A stretch of DNA of 64,000 nt from CATQHD01 sp965202675. Its GTDB lineage: Bacteria > Actinomycetota > Acidimicrobiia > Spongiisociales > Spongiisociaceae. Positions 24,485-33,929 of the stretch are shown here, in pieces. The notes beneath the pieces are model-generated. The model searched no databases. It was not told where the DNA came from and worked only from the letters and a program-made list of their open reading frames with translations. The stretch's first letter is position 1, and every line of letters begins with the position of its first letter. A program made the position numbers and the translations under genes. The stretch is from the NCBI GenBank assembly GCA_965202675.1, contig OZ241842.1, positions 248,001-312,000 of the forward strand, written 5' to 3'.

Positions 24485-25201
24485 GTGGCGCGCTCGATGC
24501 TCGCGGTCAGCGCCCACGCCGCCGACTTCGTGTGGCGGGCCGCCGGAGCGGTCGCCCTCCACACCGCCGGCGGGGGGGCGGCCGCCGTGGTCTCCCTCTC
24601 CTACGGCGAGCGCGGGGAGTCGGGTTCCCTCTGGCAGCAGCCCGGCCAGACCGTGGATGAGGTGCGCCGCATCCGTCACGAGGAAGCCGCCGCCGCCGCG
24701 TCGATCCTGGGCGCCCGCTTCGTCGCCCTCGACCTGGGGGACTTCCCCCTGGTGGTGGACGAGGCGGCCGCCGGGCGGCTGGTGGACTTATTCATCGAGA
24801 CCGCCCCGGACATCGTTCTGGTGCACGCCCCCGAAGACCCGTTCAACCCCGATCATCCGACCGCATCGGAAGCAGCCCGGCGGGCCAGGCTGCTGGCGAC
24901 GGGCGCCGGGGGGGCGGCGGCCGCCTTTCCCACCATCCCCCCTCCGATGATGTACGCCTTCGAACCCCACCAGCCCGACCTGAGCAGCTTCAGGCCCGAC
25001 TCCTTCCTCGACATCACCCCGGTGTGGGAGGTGAAGGAAAAAGCCATGCAGGCGATGGGGGCCCAGACCTTCCTGCATGAGCACTACCGGGAACGCGCCC
25101 GCCAGCGGGCTTTCCAGGCCCGTTACGCCGGCGCCGGGCCGGAGGTGGAATACGCCGAGGCCTTCCAACGGTTGACGCCGGAGCTGAGGACCTCCCTGTG
25201 A
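24485..25201 (+). CDS. galB: GalB-like 4-oxalomesaconate hydratase (PIG-L/LmbE fold)
   Basis: A 238-residue PIG-L/LmbE-type protein closely following the pattern of GalB, the zinc hydratase of the gallate pathway. The start SAHAADFVWRAAGAVALH corresponds to GalB SAHSADFVWRAGGA, followed by SLSYGERGES, the metal site segment DPFNPDHPTA, and FEPHQP...RPDSFLDITPVW. It follows the extradiol dioxygenase by 4 bases and overlaps hydantoinase A by GTGA. GTG 24485 (GGAG upstream) is used; ATG 24497 is possible. The window therefore holds both known 4-oxalomesaconate hydratase types, this one and the LigJ-like amidohydrolase at 19014. Confidence 0.8.
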   Translation: MARSMLAVSAHAADFVWRAAGAVALHTAGGGAAAVVSLSYGERGESGSLWQQPGQTVDEVRRIRHEEAAAAASILGARFVALDLGDFPLVVDEAAAGRLVDLFIETAPDIVLVHAPEDPFNPDHPTASEAARRARLLATGAGGAAAAFPTIPPPMMYAFEPHQPDLSSFRPDSFLDITPVWEVKEKAMQAMGAQTFLHEHYRERARQRAFQARYAGAGPEVEYAEAFQRLTPELRTSL

Positions 25202-27267
25202 GCCGGGGGCCGGAGAGCGGGGCGGAGCGCGGTGCCGGAGCCGTCCGGGGGGGCGGCGTCCGGGTGGCGGTGGACATCGGGGGCACTTTCACCGACGCGG
25301 TGGCCGCCTGGCCGGACGGGAGGATGGAGACCGCCAAGACCCTGTCCATCGCCGGCCGCCAGGACCTGGGGGTGATGGAGGCCGTCCGCCGGATGGAGGT
25401 CTCCCTTCCCGAAGTCCACGACTTCATCCACGGCACCACCGCCGCCCTCAACGCCCTCCTGGAACGGAGCGGCGCCCGCATGGCGCTGGTGGTTACCCGC
25501 GGGTTCCGCGACGTGTACGAGATCGGGCGGGCCAGCCGGCCCGAGATGTACAACATCCACTACCGCCGGCCCGCCCGGCTGCTGCGGCGCCGCGACATCT
25601 TCGAGGTAGACGAGCGCACCATGGCCGACGGAGCCGTGCGGACCCCGCTCGACGCCGGGGAGGTGAGCCGCCTGGCCGAGGCGCTGCGGGGCCGTTACGA
25701 GGCGGTGGCCGTGTGCTTCCTCCACTCCTTCCGGTGGCCGGAACACGAACAGCAGGCGGCCGGGGCGCTGCGCGAAGCCCTGCCCGGCGTGAGCGTGGCC
25801 GCCTCCCACGAGGTGACGGCCGAATGGAGGGAATACGAACGCTGGTCCACCACCCTGGTGTCCGCCTACGTCACCCCCGGGATCGAGGACTACCTGGGCG
25901 GGTTGGAGAGCCGCCTGCGGGAGGGCGGGCTGGCGCCGCCCCTCCACGTCATGCAGTCCAACGGGGGCGTCATGACCGCCCGGACCGGGCTGCGGCGGGC
26001 CGTCCAGACCCTCTTCTCCGGGCCGGTGGGGGGGACGGTGGCCTGCCGGGCGATCGGGCGCCGGGCCGAAGCCGGCCGCCTGATATGCATCGACATGGGC
26101 GGGACCTCGTTCGACGTGTCCCTGGTGATCGACGGCGAGGCCGACCTCGAGAGCGAGATCGAGATAGAAGGCCATCCGATCCTCACCCCTTCGGTGGCCG
26201 TCCACTCCCTCGGCGCCGGGGGAGGTTCCATCATCTGGGTGGAGGCGGGCGGGCTGCGGGTCGGCCCGGAATCGGCGGGGGCGTCGCCCGGACCGGCCTG
26301 CTACGGGCGGGGCGGGGTGTCGGCCACGATCACCGACGCCAACGCCTTCCTGGGCCGCATCCCCGCGCGCGCCCGCTTTGCCGGATCCCTCGATCCTGAC
26401 CTTGACGCCGCCGAGGCGGCCCTGGAGAAGGTCGGCGCCGATCTGGGCCTCGACGCCCTCACCCTGGCGGCGGGGGCGGTGGAGGTGGTCGACGCCATGA
26501 TGGCCGACGGCATCCGCGAGATCACCGTGGACCGGGGGATCGACCCGCGCGGCTTCGACCTGCTGGCCTTCGGCGGGGCCGGTCCGCTGCACGCCGCCGC
26601 CCTGGCCGAAGAGCTGGGCATGACCCGGGTGATCGTCCCCCATTCCCCGGGGGTGCTCTCGGCGTGGGGGATGCTCCAGGCCGACGTGCGCCACGACCTG
26701 GCCCGGTCCGTGTACGGGCGCTTCGACCGCCTGGACCGCCCCGCGGTGGGGGCGGCCTTCGACGAGCTGCGGGCGGAGGGCCGGCGGCTGCTGTCGGACG
26801 ACGGGGTGTCGACCGCCGACATGGAGTTCCGCCCCGCCCTGGACCTGCGCTACTTCGGCCAGGAGTACACCCTCACCGTCCCCGTCCGCGGTTTCCTGGC
26901 CGGCGGGGGCGGGGAAAAGGCGGCCGAGGACTTCCACGCCGCCTACCTGACCCGCTACGGCCATTCCAACCCGGGCGAGGCGGTGGAGCTGGTGAGCGTG
27001 CGGATAGCCGCAGTCGGCCTGCGGCGCCCCGCCCGGCTCCCCCTCCTGCCCGAACGCCCGCCCCCGGCGCCGGTGGAAACCGCCCCCGTCTACTTCGGGG
27101 GCCGCCCCCGCCCCGCCGGGGTGTACCGGCGGGAGGCGCTGGGCCGGGGCGCCGCCCTGTCCGGGCCCGCCGTCGTGCTTGAAGAGGGCTGCACCACCCT
27201 CATCCCGCCGGGCTGGCGGGCGGAGGCGTCCGAACACGGCCACCTGATGATGGAACGGGCCGGATGA
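25198..27267 (+). CDS. hyuA: hydantoinase/oxoprolinase subunit A
   Basis: A 689-residue protein of the HyuA family (actin-like ATPase fold). The first phosphate motif is VAVDIGGTFTDAV. DFIHGTTAALNALLER, VTRGFRDVYEIGR and the second phosphate motif CIDMGGTSFDVSLV follow. GGGSIIWVEAGGLRVGPESAGA and FGGAGPLHAAALAEELG complete the core. HyuA works with HyuB to open hydantoins, 5-oxoproline or similar lactams, or to carboxylate ketones in relatives, at the cost of ATP. Its GTG overlaps the GalB stop, and HyuB follows after 10 bases. Length and motif order are normal. Confidence 0.88.
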   Translation: MSRGPESGAERGAGAVRGGGVRVAVDIGGTFTDAVAAWPDGRMETAKTLSIAGRQDLGVMEAVRRMEVSLPEVHDFIHGTTAALNALLERSGARMALVVTRGFRDVYEIGRASRPEMYNIHYRRPARLLRRRDIFEVDERTMADGAVRTPLDAGEVSRLAEALRGRYEAVAVCFLHSFRWPEHEQQAAGALREALPGVSVAASHEVTAEWREYERWSTTLVSAYVTPGIEDYLGGLESRLREGGLAPPLHVMQSNGGVMTARTGLRRAVQTLFSGPVGGTVACRAIGRRAEAGRLICIDMGGTSFDVSLVIDGEADLESEIEIEGHPILTPSVAVHSLGAGGGSIIWVEAGGLRVGPESAGASPGPACYGRGGVSATITDANAFLGRIPARARFAGSLDPDLDAAEAALEKVGADLGLDALTLAAGAVEVVDAMMADGIREITVDRGIDPRGFDLLAFGGAGPLHAAALAEELGMTRVIVPHSPGVLSAWGMLQADVRHDLARSVYGRFDRLDRPAVGAAFDELRAEGRRLLSDDGVSTADMEFRPALDLRYFGQEYTLTVPVRGFLAGGGGEKAAEDFHAAYLTRYGHSNPGEAVELVSVRIAAVGLRRPARLPLLPERPPPAPVETAPVYFGGRPRPAGVYRREALGRGAALSGPAVVLEEGCTTLIPPGWRAEASEHGHLMMERAG

Positions 27268-27277
27268 GGAACGAACG

Positions 27278-28975
27278 ATGGCGGACCGGGTGACCCGCCT
27301 GCCGGGCGGACCGCCCCCCCGGGGCGCCGGCCCGGTGGATCCGGTGACGGTGGAGGTGATCCGCAACGCCTTCGGGTCCATCGCCCGCCAGATGAACAAA
27401 AACCTGTTCCGCTCGGCCTACACGCCCATCATCTACGAGATGAAGGACTGCTCGGTGGGCGTCTTCGACCGGAAAGGCCGCCTGCTGGGCCAGTCGCCCG
27501 GCCTGCCCATGTTCCTGGGCAACCTCGAGCTGGGCATCGAGGTAACCACCGAAGCCATCGGCGGTCCGGAGGCCTACCGGGAGGGCGACGTCTACATGGT
27601 CAACGACCCCTACCTGGTGGGCAGCCACACCTACGACGTGAACATCTTCTCGCCCATCTTCCTGGACGGCCGGCTGACCGGCTTCGGGGCCACCAAGGCC
27701 CACTGGCTGGACATCGGCGCCAAAGAAGCCGGGCGCCCGGTGGACACCACCGAGATCTATCAGGAGGGATACCGGTTCGGGCCCACCGCCGTCTACCGCG
27801 CGGGCGAGCCGGTGAGGGAGGTGATCGACTACATCACCCGCAACAGCCGGCTGCCCCGCTCGGTCTGGGGCGACCTGCACGCCCAGATCGCCGCCTGCCG
27901 CACCGGTGAGCGCCAGCTGGCCGCCCTCCACCGCCGCTTCGGCGCCGAAACCGTGGAACGGGCCGCCGAACAGATCTTCGCCCAGTGCGAGCGCCTCGAC
28001 CGCGAGGCGGTGCGGGCCATACCCGACGGCGTGTACCGGGCCGCCGCCCGCATGGACTCGGGCGGGCCCGGCCTGCCGCCGGTCGAGGTATGCACGGCGG
28101 TGAAGATCGAAGGGGACCGCATGACCATCGACCTGGCCGGGTCGAGCGGCCCCACCCGCGGACCGGTCAACTCGCCGATGCCGGGAACCCTGGCCGGGGC
28201 GCGGCTGGCCTTCAAATGCCTGATCAACCCCGACGTTCCCGTCACCGGCGGCACCTTCCGCAACCTGGAGGTAACCGCCCCCGAGAACACCGTCTTCAAC
28301 GTTTCGGAGCCGCACGGGACCATCTACTACTACCCGCCGCTCGGGTTGATGATCGACCTGGTGATCAGGGCGCTGGCCGACGTGCTGCCCGACCGGGTGG
28401 TGGCCGGCCAGACCGCCGACCCGATGAACGTGACCTTCGTGGGCAGGCGGGAGGACGGCTCGCAGTTCGTTACCGCCGACGCCACCGCGGTGGGGTGGGG
28501 CGCATCCTCGAAGGCCGACGGCGCCAACGGGATGATCAACTACGGGGCCGGCGACCTGAAGAACATCCCGGTGGAGGTGGTGGAGACCAAATACCCCCTG
28601 ATGGTGCGCCGCTACGGCCTCCGGGAGGGCTCGGGGGGCATGGGCCGCCACCGGGGCGGCCTCGGGATCGTCCGCGAGTACGAGACGCTGGCCGACGGCA
28701 TGGACCTGACCCTGTGGCTGGAGCGGTCCCAGGCGCCCGCCTGGGGCCTCCACGGCGGCCTCCCCGGCGCCCCCACCTGCGGGACCCTGACCGTGGACGG
28801 CGTGTCCGAGACCGTTCTCAAGACCCCGCCCCGGCGGCTGCCGGCCGGCAGCTCGCTGGTAGTGGAGACCGGCGGGGGAGGGGGCTACGGCGACCCGCGG
28901 GGGCGGGACCCGGAAGCGGCGGCGGACGACCTGGCCGACGGGTACTACGCCGCCTGGCCGGATGTGCAACAATGA
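27278..28975 (+). CDS. hyuB: hydantoinase/oxoprolinase subunit B
   Basis: A 565-residue partner of HyuA. Family features are DPVTVEVIRNAFGSIARQMN near the start, VYMVNDPYLVGSHTYDVNIFSP, AHWLDIGAKEAG, TRGPVNSPMPGTLAGARLAFKCL, and the late MGRHRGGLGIVREYE with GGGGGYGDPRGRDP. The B subunit provides most of the active site. It lies 10 bases after HyuA, and the importer operon begins 125 bases downstream, so the pathway probably acts on a compound brought in by that transporter. Racemase-family genes at 16606 and 38376 border the same region, as often seen with hydantoin use. Confidence 0.88.
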   Translation: MADRVTRLPGGPPPRGAGPVDPVTVEVIRNAFGSIARQMNKNLFRSAYTPIIYEMKDCSVGVFDRKGRLLGQSPGLPMFLGNLELGIEVTTEAIGGPEAYREGDVYMVNDPYLVGSHTYDVNIFSPIFLDGRLTGFGATKAHWLDIGAKEAGRPVDTTEIYQEGYRFGPTAVYRAGEPVREVIDYITRNSRLPRSVWGDLHAQIAACRTGERQLAALHRRFGAETVERAAEQIFAQCERLDREAVRAIPDGVYRAAARMDSGGPGLPPVEVCTAVKIEGDRMTIDLAGSSGPTRGPVNSPMPGTLAGARLAFKCLINPDVPVTGGTFRNLEVTAPENTVFNVSEPHGTIYYYPPLGLMIDLVIRALADVLPDRVVAGQTADPMNVTFVGRREDGSQFVTADATAVGWGASSKADGANGMINYGAGDLKNIPVEVVETKYPLMVRRYGLREGSGGMGRHRGGLGIVREYETLADGMDLTLWLERSQAPAWGLHGGLPGAPTCGTLTVDGVSETVLKTPPRRLPAGSSLVVETGGGGGYGDPRGRDPEAAADDLADGYYAAWPDVQQ

Positions 28976-29099
28976 CGGGCCGGCGGGGGAGGTCCGGATC
29001 GGGGAAGCCGGGGCGGTGCCTACGCCCCCCGGTTCCGAGCGGGAAGCAGACCGCGGAAAGACCATCCATCCACCTACCGACCAGAGGAGGAACAAGATC

Positions 29100-30917
29100 A
29101 TGAAAACAGGCATCCATCGGGCTTGGCCGGTGAAGGCGCTGGCGGTGCTGGCCGTCCTGTCGCTGGCGGCCTCGGCCTGCGGAAACGGAGACGACGCCGC
29201 ACCCGCCGAGACGACGCAGGCCGCCGTCACAACCCCGGCCGCCGAGACAACCCCGGCCGAGGAACCTGCATCGGAACCCTCCATGGAAGAAGAACCCATG
29301 GAGGAAGAAGAGCCGATGGAAGAGGAGGCGCCCGCCACCCTGGCCACCGAGGGCACCACCACCACGCTTCCGCCGGACACCTTCACCCGCCCGCAGGTCC
29401 TGGAGGACGTACCCTTCGTGTTCTCGAACATCGCCCAGACCGCCAGCCTGGATCCGGCGGTGGCCTGGTCGTCCGACGGGATGCTCTTCGTCCGCAGCGC
29501 CTACGACACCCTCCTCGAGTACCCGCCCGGCGCGGAGCCGGCCGTGGCCCAGCCGGCGCTGGCCAACGAATGGACGCTGTCGGACGACGGCCTCACCTAC
29601 ACCTTCACGCTCCGGGAAGATGTGGTGTTCCACGACGGCACCGAGTTCGACTCCGACGACGTGGTGAGGAGCCTGGAGCGCATCCGCGCCATCGGCCAGG
29701 GGCCGGCCACCCCGCTGGCCAACATGGAGAGCTTCAGCGCCAACGGCCCCTACGAGGTGAGCATCCGGCTGTCGCAGCCGGATGTGTTCTTCACGGGGCT
29801 GCTGCCCAAGGTGCCGATCGTCTCCGCCGAGGCCATCGAGGCCAACGCCGCCGACGACGACCCCTGGGCCGAGGCCTGGTTCGCCGAGAACGAGGCCGGT
29901 TCCGGCCCCTACATGCTGGACTCGCTGGCGCCCGACATGATCACCCTCGACGCGTTCACCGACTACTGGCGGGAGTTCGAGCCGGGCGCCCCTACCAGGG
30001 TCACCCTGCGCACCGACCCCGACGTGACCACCGCCGTCCAGCTCATGTGCCAGGGCGAGGTGGACTCCATCGGCGGCATCGCCCCCGACCACACCGACCA
30101 GGCGGTGGCCTGCAACGGGGTCAAAGGCCTGGTCCAGCAGCGGTTCGGGGTGGGCACCGTGGTGTTCAACATGCTGTCGGACGGACCCATCTCGGATGTG
30201 AGGGTGCGCCGGGCCATCGCCAAGGCGGTGGACTACAGCGCCTGGCTGGACTACTTCAACGGGCGGGCGGAACCCACCACCGGCCCGCTGCCGCCCAACG
30301 CCGAGATCGGCGAGGTGCCCCCGGTGATCACCCGCGACCTGGAAGGGGCGCGGGCCCTGATGGCCGAGGCCGGATACCCCGACGGGGGGCCGGACAACAT
30401 CCTGTTCAACATCAGCTACGCGGGACTCCAGTTCCTCGCCTACGAGGCCTTCTTCGGCACGCTGCTGACCGAGAGCCTGAAGGACATCGGCATCGGCGTG
30501 GACGTCAACCTGGTCGGATGGCCCGAGCTGGTGGAGCTGACCAAGAGCCCCGAGACCACGACGGACCTGGCCTATCTGATCCTCAACATGACGTCCACCG
30601 ACCCCTCCACGGTGCTGAAGTCGGCGTACGTCTCCTCGGCCAGGGCCGACGAGGGCGGCTACAACTGGGCCTATTACTCCAACGACATGGTGGACGAGCT
30701 GACCGCCGGGGTGTCCGGCATCGCCGACCCGGAGGAGCGCGGCCGGGTGCTGCGCCGGATCCAGGACCAGATCATCTCCGATCAGGTCGCCATCTGGCTG
30801 CCGCAGCCGGTCATCTACCAGCCGGTGCTGGAGAAGTGGGAGCTCAAGTTCGAACCGCTCGACTTCGTGGTCCAGACCCGGTTCTTCCACGCCCGCAACA
30901 CCGAAATGGGCGGGTGA
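29100..30917 (+). CDS. ABC importer substrate-binding lipoprotein (family 5)
   Basis: A 605-residue extracytoplasmic solute-binding protein of the peptide/opine/nickel family. A signal peptide with lipobox LAASAC places the lipidated cysteine at residue 27. A flexible acidic linker (MEEEPMEEEEPMEEEAP) separates it from the binding domain, which has the usual blocks YTFTLREDVVFHDGTEFDSDDVVRSLE, GSGPYMLDS and VRRAIAKAVDY. ATG 29100 has GGAGG nearby. It is the first gene of a five-gene importer operon with GTGA overlaps throughout. The ligand is unknown; the neighbouring hydantoinase suggests a cyclic amide or peptide-like compound. Confidence 0.88.
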   Translation: MKTGIHRAWPVKALAVLAVLSLAASACGNGDDAAPAETTQAAVTTPAAETTPAEEPASEPSMEEEPMEEEEPMEEEAPATLATEGTTTTLPPDTFTRPQVLEDVPFVFSNIAQTASLDPAVAWSSDGMLFVRSAYDTLLEYPPGAEPAVAQPALANEWTLSDDGLTYTFTLREDVVFHDGTEFDSDDVVRSLERIRAIGQGPATPLANMESFSANGPYEVSIRLSQPDVFFTGLLPKVPIVSAEAIEANAADDDPWAEAWFAENEAGSGPYMLDSLAPDMITLDAFTDYWREFEPGAPTRVTLRTDPDVTTAVQLMCQGEVDSIGGIAPDHTDQAVACNGVKGLVQQRFGVGTVVFNMLSDGPISDVRVRRAIAKAVDYSAWLDYFNGRAEPTTGPLPPNAEIGEVPPVITRDLEGARALMAEAGYPDGGPDNILFNISYAGLQFLAYEAFFGTLLTESLKDIGIGVDVNLVGWPELVELTKSPETTTDLAYLILNMTSTDPSTVLKSAYVSSARADEGGYNWAYYSNDMVDELTAGVSGIADPEERGRVLRRIQDQIISDQVAIWLPQPVIYQPVLEKWELKFEPLDFVVQTRFFHARNTEMGG

Positions 30918-32002
30918 CGCAGACGGTCGGCCCGAACAAGACCGGACCGGCGCCGGGATCGGACTTCCGCCCCGGCGCCGGTCGGCCGGTGCGGCTGCTG
31001 CGGTTCGTCAAGGGGGCCGCCTGGCTGGCGGTGGTGGTCCTGGTGGCCGTCACCATCACCTTCGCCCTCAGCCGGATCGTCCCCGCCGACCCGGCGCGGC
31101 TGGCGGCGGGGCTGGAGGCCGGCCCCGAACAGGTGGAGAGGGTCCGCCAGGAGCTGGGGCTGGACGACCCGATCCCCGTCCAGTACGTCCGTTACATCGG
31201 CGGCCTGCTGACCGGGGACTTCGGGGACTCCCTGCGCACCAGGGGGCCGATCCTCGGCGATGTGGTGGAGTCCCTGCCCGCCTCCTTGGAGCTGATCGCG
31301 GTGTCGTTCGCCCTCTTCGCCTCCCTGGGCATCCTGCTGGGGGTGGTGTGGGCCTACTGGCCGAGGGGCGTGCACGCCGTCCTGCTGCGGGCGGCGGCGG
31401 TGGCGGGGGCGGCGGTTCCGGTGTTCTGGGTGGGGCTGCTGCTGCAGATCCTGCTGGCCGGACGGCTGGGTTGGTTCCCGGTGGCCGGCAACCTGAACCA
31501 CGAAGCGGCGGGCATCGCCGAGGTGACGGGCGCGGGCCTGGTGGACGCCCTGATCGCCCGCAGCCCCTCCGCCCTGTGGGAGGCGGCCCGGGTGCTGTTC
31601 CTGCCGGTGATGACCATCGTGATCCACAACATCGCCCTCACCCTCGCCCTCATGCGGTCCTCCCTGGCCGACCAGCTCGATCAGGAGTACGTGCGGGCGG
31701 CGCGGGCGAGGGGCCTCTCCGAGTGGCGGGTGGTCATGGTGGACGCCCTGCGGAACGCCCTCAACCCGGTGGTCACCATGCTGGGCCTGCAGCTGGGCTG
31801 GCTGCTGGGCGGGGTGGTGATCGTCGAGGTGATCTTCTCGTGGCCGGGGATCGGCCTCTACGCCTTCAACTCGTTCCAGGCCTTCGACTACAACGCCATT
31901 ATGGCCGTAACCGTGCTGTCCACGGCCGGTTTCGTGCTGATCAACGCCCTGGTGGGGTTGATCTACCCGCGGCTCGACCCGCGCATCTCGGAGTCGCGGT
32001 GA
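30914..32002 (+). CDS. ABC importer permease, DppB/OppB type
   Basis: 362 residues with six predicted membrane helices. The family's N-terminal helix and periplasmic loop read VTITFALSRIVPADPARLAAG...LDDPIPVQYVRYIGGLLTGDFGDSL. The cytoplasmic ATPase-contact loop is YVRAARARGLSEWRVVMVDALRNALNPV, and the last part has IVEVIFSWPGIGLY. The GTG start overlaps the binding-protein stop. The N-terminal tail (about 30 residues, Pro/Gly-rich) is longer than usual. Confidence 0.88.
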   Translation: MTQTVGPNKTGPAPGSDFRPGAGRPVRLLRFVKGAAWLAVVVLVAVTITFALSRIVPADPARLAAGLEAGPEQVERVRQELGLDDPIPVQYVRYIGGLLTGDFGDSLRTRGPILGDVVESLPASLELIAVSFALFASLGILLGVVWAYWPRGVHAVLLRAAAVAGAAVPVFWVGLLLQILLAGRLGWFPVAGNLNHEAAGIAEVTGAGLVDALIARSPSALWEAARVLFLPVMTIVIHNIALTLALMRSSLADQLDQEYVRAARARGLSEWRVVMVDALRNALNPVVTMLGLQLGWLLGGVVIVEVIFSWPGIGLYAFNSFQAFDYNAIMAVTVLSTAGFVLINALVGLIYPRLDPRISESR

Positions 32003-32859
32003 GCGCCGCCGAGCCAGTGACGGCCCCGGCTGCCGCCGCCGACGCCGGGCTGCGGGCCCGGGAGGGGGGGCGGGGCGTGTTCTGGTGGTCGGCGGCCACC
32101 GCCCTGGCCATCCTGGCCCTGGTGGCCGCCCCCGGCCTGCTGGCCCCCGGCGACCCCTACACCCTGGAGGTCTCCAACCGGTTCGCCTCCCCGGGCTCGG
32201 CCAACCTGTTCGGCACCGACGACGCCGGGCGGGACATCCTTTCCCGGGTGATACACGGCGCCCGGTACTCGATCGGCTCCGCCGTCCTGATAGTGGCCTT
32301 CGCCGCCGCGGCGGGGACCGTCTACGGGGCGCTGGCCGCCTGGTACGGCGGGATAATCGACCGGCTGCTGATGCGCACCGTGGACGTGTTCCTGGCCTTC
32401 CCCTACCTGGTGTTCGCCATGGCGGTGGCCGCCTCGCTGGGCCGGGGGTTGGCCTCCACCATCGCGGCGCTGTGCCTGCTCTGGTGGCCCAGCTACGCCC
32501 GGATGATACGGGGGCAGGTGAAGTCGATCCTCAACGACTACCACATCCGGGCCGCGGTTACCCTCGGGGCGAAACGGAGCCAGATCCTGCGCTGGCATGT
32601 CATCCCCCACACCTACAACCAGCTGCTGGTGCGCTTCACCCTGGACATCGGCAACGCCCTGGTGGCCCTGACCGGCCTGGCCTTCCTGGGGCTGGGGGCG
32701 TCGCCGCCCCTGCCGGAGTGGGGGCGCATGGTGGCCGACTCCAAGCAGTTCGCCCTCACCGCCTGGTGGTATGCGGTGTTTCCGGGGGTGGTCATCTTCC
32801 TGACGGTGCTGAACTTCGTGCTGCTGGGGGAAGCCCTCCGCAAGCGGGCCGAGCTGTGA
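31999..32859 (+). CDS. ABC importer permease, DppC/OppC type
   Basis: 286 residues, the second membrane subunit of the importer. Family features are NLFGTDDAGRDILSRVIHGARYS after the first helix, DVFLAFPYLVFAMAVAASLG, the ATPase-contact loop HIRAAVTLGAKRSQILRWHVIPH, and GLAFLGLGASPPLPEWGRMV. The GTG overlaps the stop of the upstream permease by GTGA, and the next ATPase gene overlaps in the same way, so the subunits are probably translated in a coupled fashion. Confidence 0.88.
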   Translation: MSAAEPVTAPAAAADAGLRAREGGRGVFWWSAATALAILALVAAPGLLAPGDPYTLEVSNRFASPGSANLFGTDDAGRDILSRVIHGARYSIGSAVLIVAFAAAAGTVYGALAAWYGGIIDRLLMRTVDVFLAFPYLVFAMAVAASLGRGLASTIAALCLLWWPSYARMIRGQVKSILNDYHIRAAVTLGAKRSQILRWHVIPHTYNQLLVRFTLDIGNALVALTGLAFLGLGASPPLPEWGRMVADSKQFALTAWWYAVFPGVVIFLTVLNFVLLGEALRKRAEL

Positions 32860-33929
32860 GCCTGCTGGCGGTCGAGGACCTCGCCGTTTCGTATCCGGGG
32901 GGAGCGCGGCCGGCCGTGTCCGGGGTGTCCTTCGAAATTGAGGCGGGCCGCACCCTGGCGGTGGTGGGGGAGTCGGGAAGCGGGAAGACCACCCTGGCGC
33001 TGGCCCTGGCCGGGCTGCTGGACCGCCGGGCGCGGCGGCGGGCGCGGCGCCTCGAAATCGGCGGAGAGGATCTGCTGGCCGCCGGGCGGCGGCGCTGGCG
33101 GCAGCTGCGGCGCACCTCCATCTCCTTCGTCTTCCAGTCCCCGGTCAACTCCTGGAACCCCACCAGGACGATGAAATCCCAGGTAAAGGACGGAATGGCC
33201 GCCTCCGGCCGCGCCGGGCGGATGCCGGAGCTCTACGACCTGCTGGGCCGGGTCGGGTTCGAGGAACCGGAGCGGCGGCTGGAGGACCTGCCCCACCAGC
33301 TGAGCGGGGGAATGCTCCAGCGGGTTTCGATCGCGGTGGCGGTCATCAACGAACCGGCCCTGCTGATCGCCGACGAACCCACCAGCGCCCTCGACAGCAC
33401 CGTCCAGTCCGAGATACTGGCCGTCCTCGGGGAGCTGCGGGACGAGGCGAACCTGGCCATGCTGGTGATCAGCCACGACCTGAGCGTGGTGTCGCGGGTG
33501 GCCGACGAGGTGATGGTCATGTACGGGGGGAAGGCGGTGGAGCAGGGGGCGCGGGATGACCTGCTCCGCTCGGCGGCCCACCCCTACACCCGGGGGCTGC
33601 TGAACTCGGTGCCGCGGCTCGACGGGGAACGCCGGACGCCCCTGCCCTCCATGGCGCCCGGACCCCTGCCGGCGGAGGGGTGCCCGTTCGCGCCCCGATG
33701 CGGGATGGCGGTGGATGAGTGCCGCCGCACCGAACCGGCCCTGGCGCCGATAGGGGCCACCCTGGCGGCCTGCCCGCCCGCCGCCGCCCAAGCCCAGCCT
33801 TCTACCTCGGCTTCAACCTCTGCTTCGACTTTACCTTCAACCTCAACCTCAACCTCAACCTCACCTTCAAGTAGAAGCTCAGGCCAAACTGGGGCTTCGC
33901 GGCCGGACGGGAACGGAGCGGCGCAGTGA
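32856..33929 (+). CDS. ABC importer ATPase, DppD/OppD type
   Basis: A 357-residue nucleotide-binding subunit. It has Walker A GESGSGKTT, Q-loop FVFQSPVNSWNPTRT, signature QLSGGMLQR, Walker B LLIADEPTSALD and H-loop VISHDLSVV. The C-terminal cysteine-containing block (CPFAPRCGMAVDECRRTEP) is typical for this family. After it, about 50 residues are an odd Ser/Thr-rich tail made by a TCNACC-type hexamer expansion (33808-33870), probably dispensable. GTG 32856 overlaps the upstream stop. Confidence 0.88.
   Translation: MSLLAVEDLAVSYPGGARPAVSGVSFEIEAGRTLAVVGESGSGKTTLALALAGLLDRRARRRARRLEIGGEDLLAAGRRRWRQLRRTSISFVFQSPVNSWNPTRTMKSQVKDGMAASGRAGRMPELYDLLGRVGFEEPERRLEDLPHQLSGGMLQRVSIAVAVINEPALLIADEPTSALDSTVQSEILAVLGELRDEANLAMLVISHDLSVVSRVADEVMVMYGGKAVEQGARDDLLRSAAHPYTRGLLNSVPRLDGERRTPLPSMAPGPLPAEGCPFAPRCGMAVDECRRTEPALAPIGATLAACPPAAAQAQPSTSASTSASTLPSTSTSTSTSPSSRSSGQTGASRPDGNGAAQ
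33808..33870 (+). repeat. hexanucleotide microsatellite in ABC ATPase tail
   Basis: Repeats of TCAACC and close variants (TCTACC, TCGGCT, TCGACT) encode Ser-Thr dipeptides at the end of the DppD-type gene. Such tracts are prone to slippage and can change protein length without frame loss, since the unit is six bases. Confidence 0.65.

Noticed and set aside
25123..27399. 758-residue antisense frame over hyuA
   Set aside because: No motifs, shadow of a GC-rich gene with complete HyuA signatures on the other strand.
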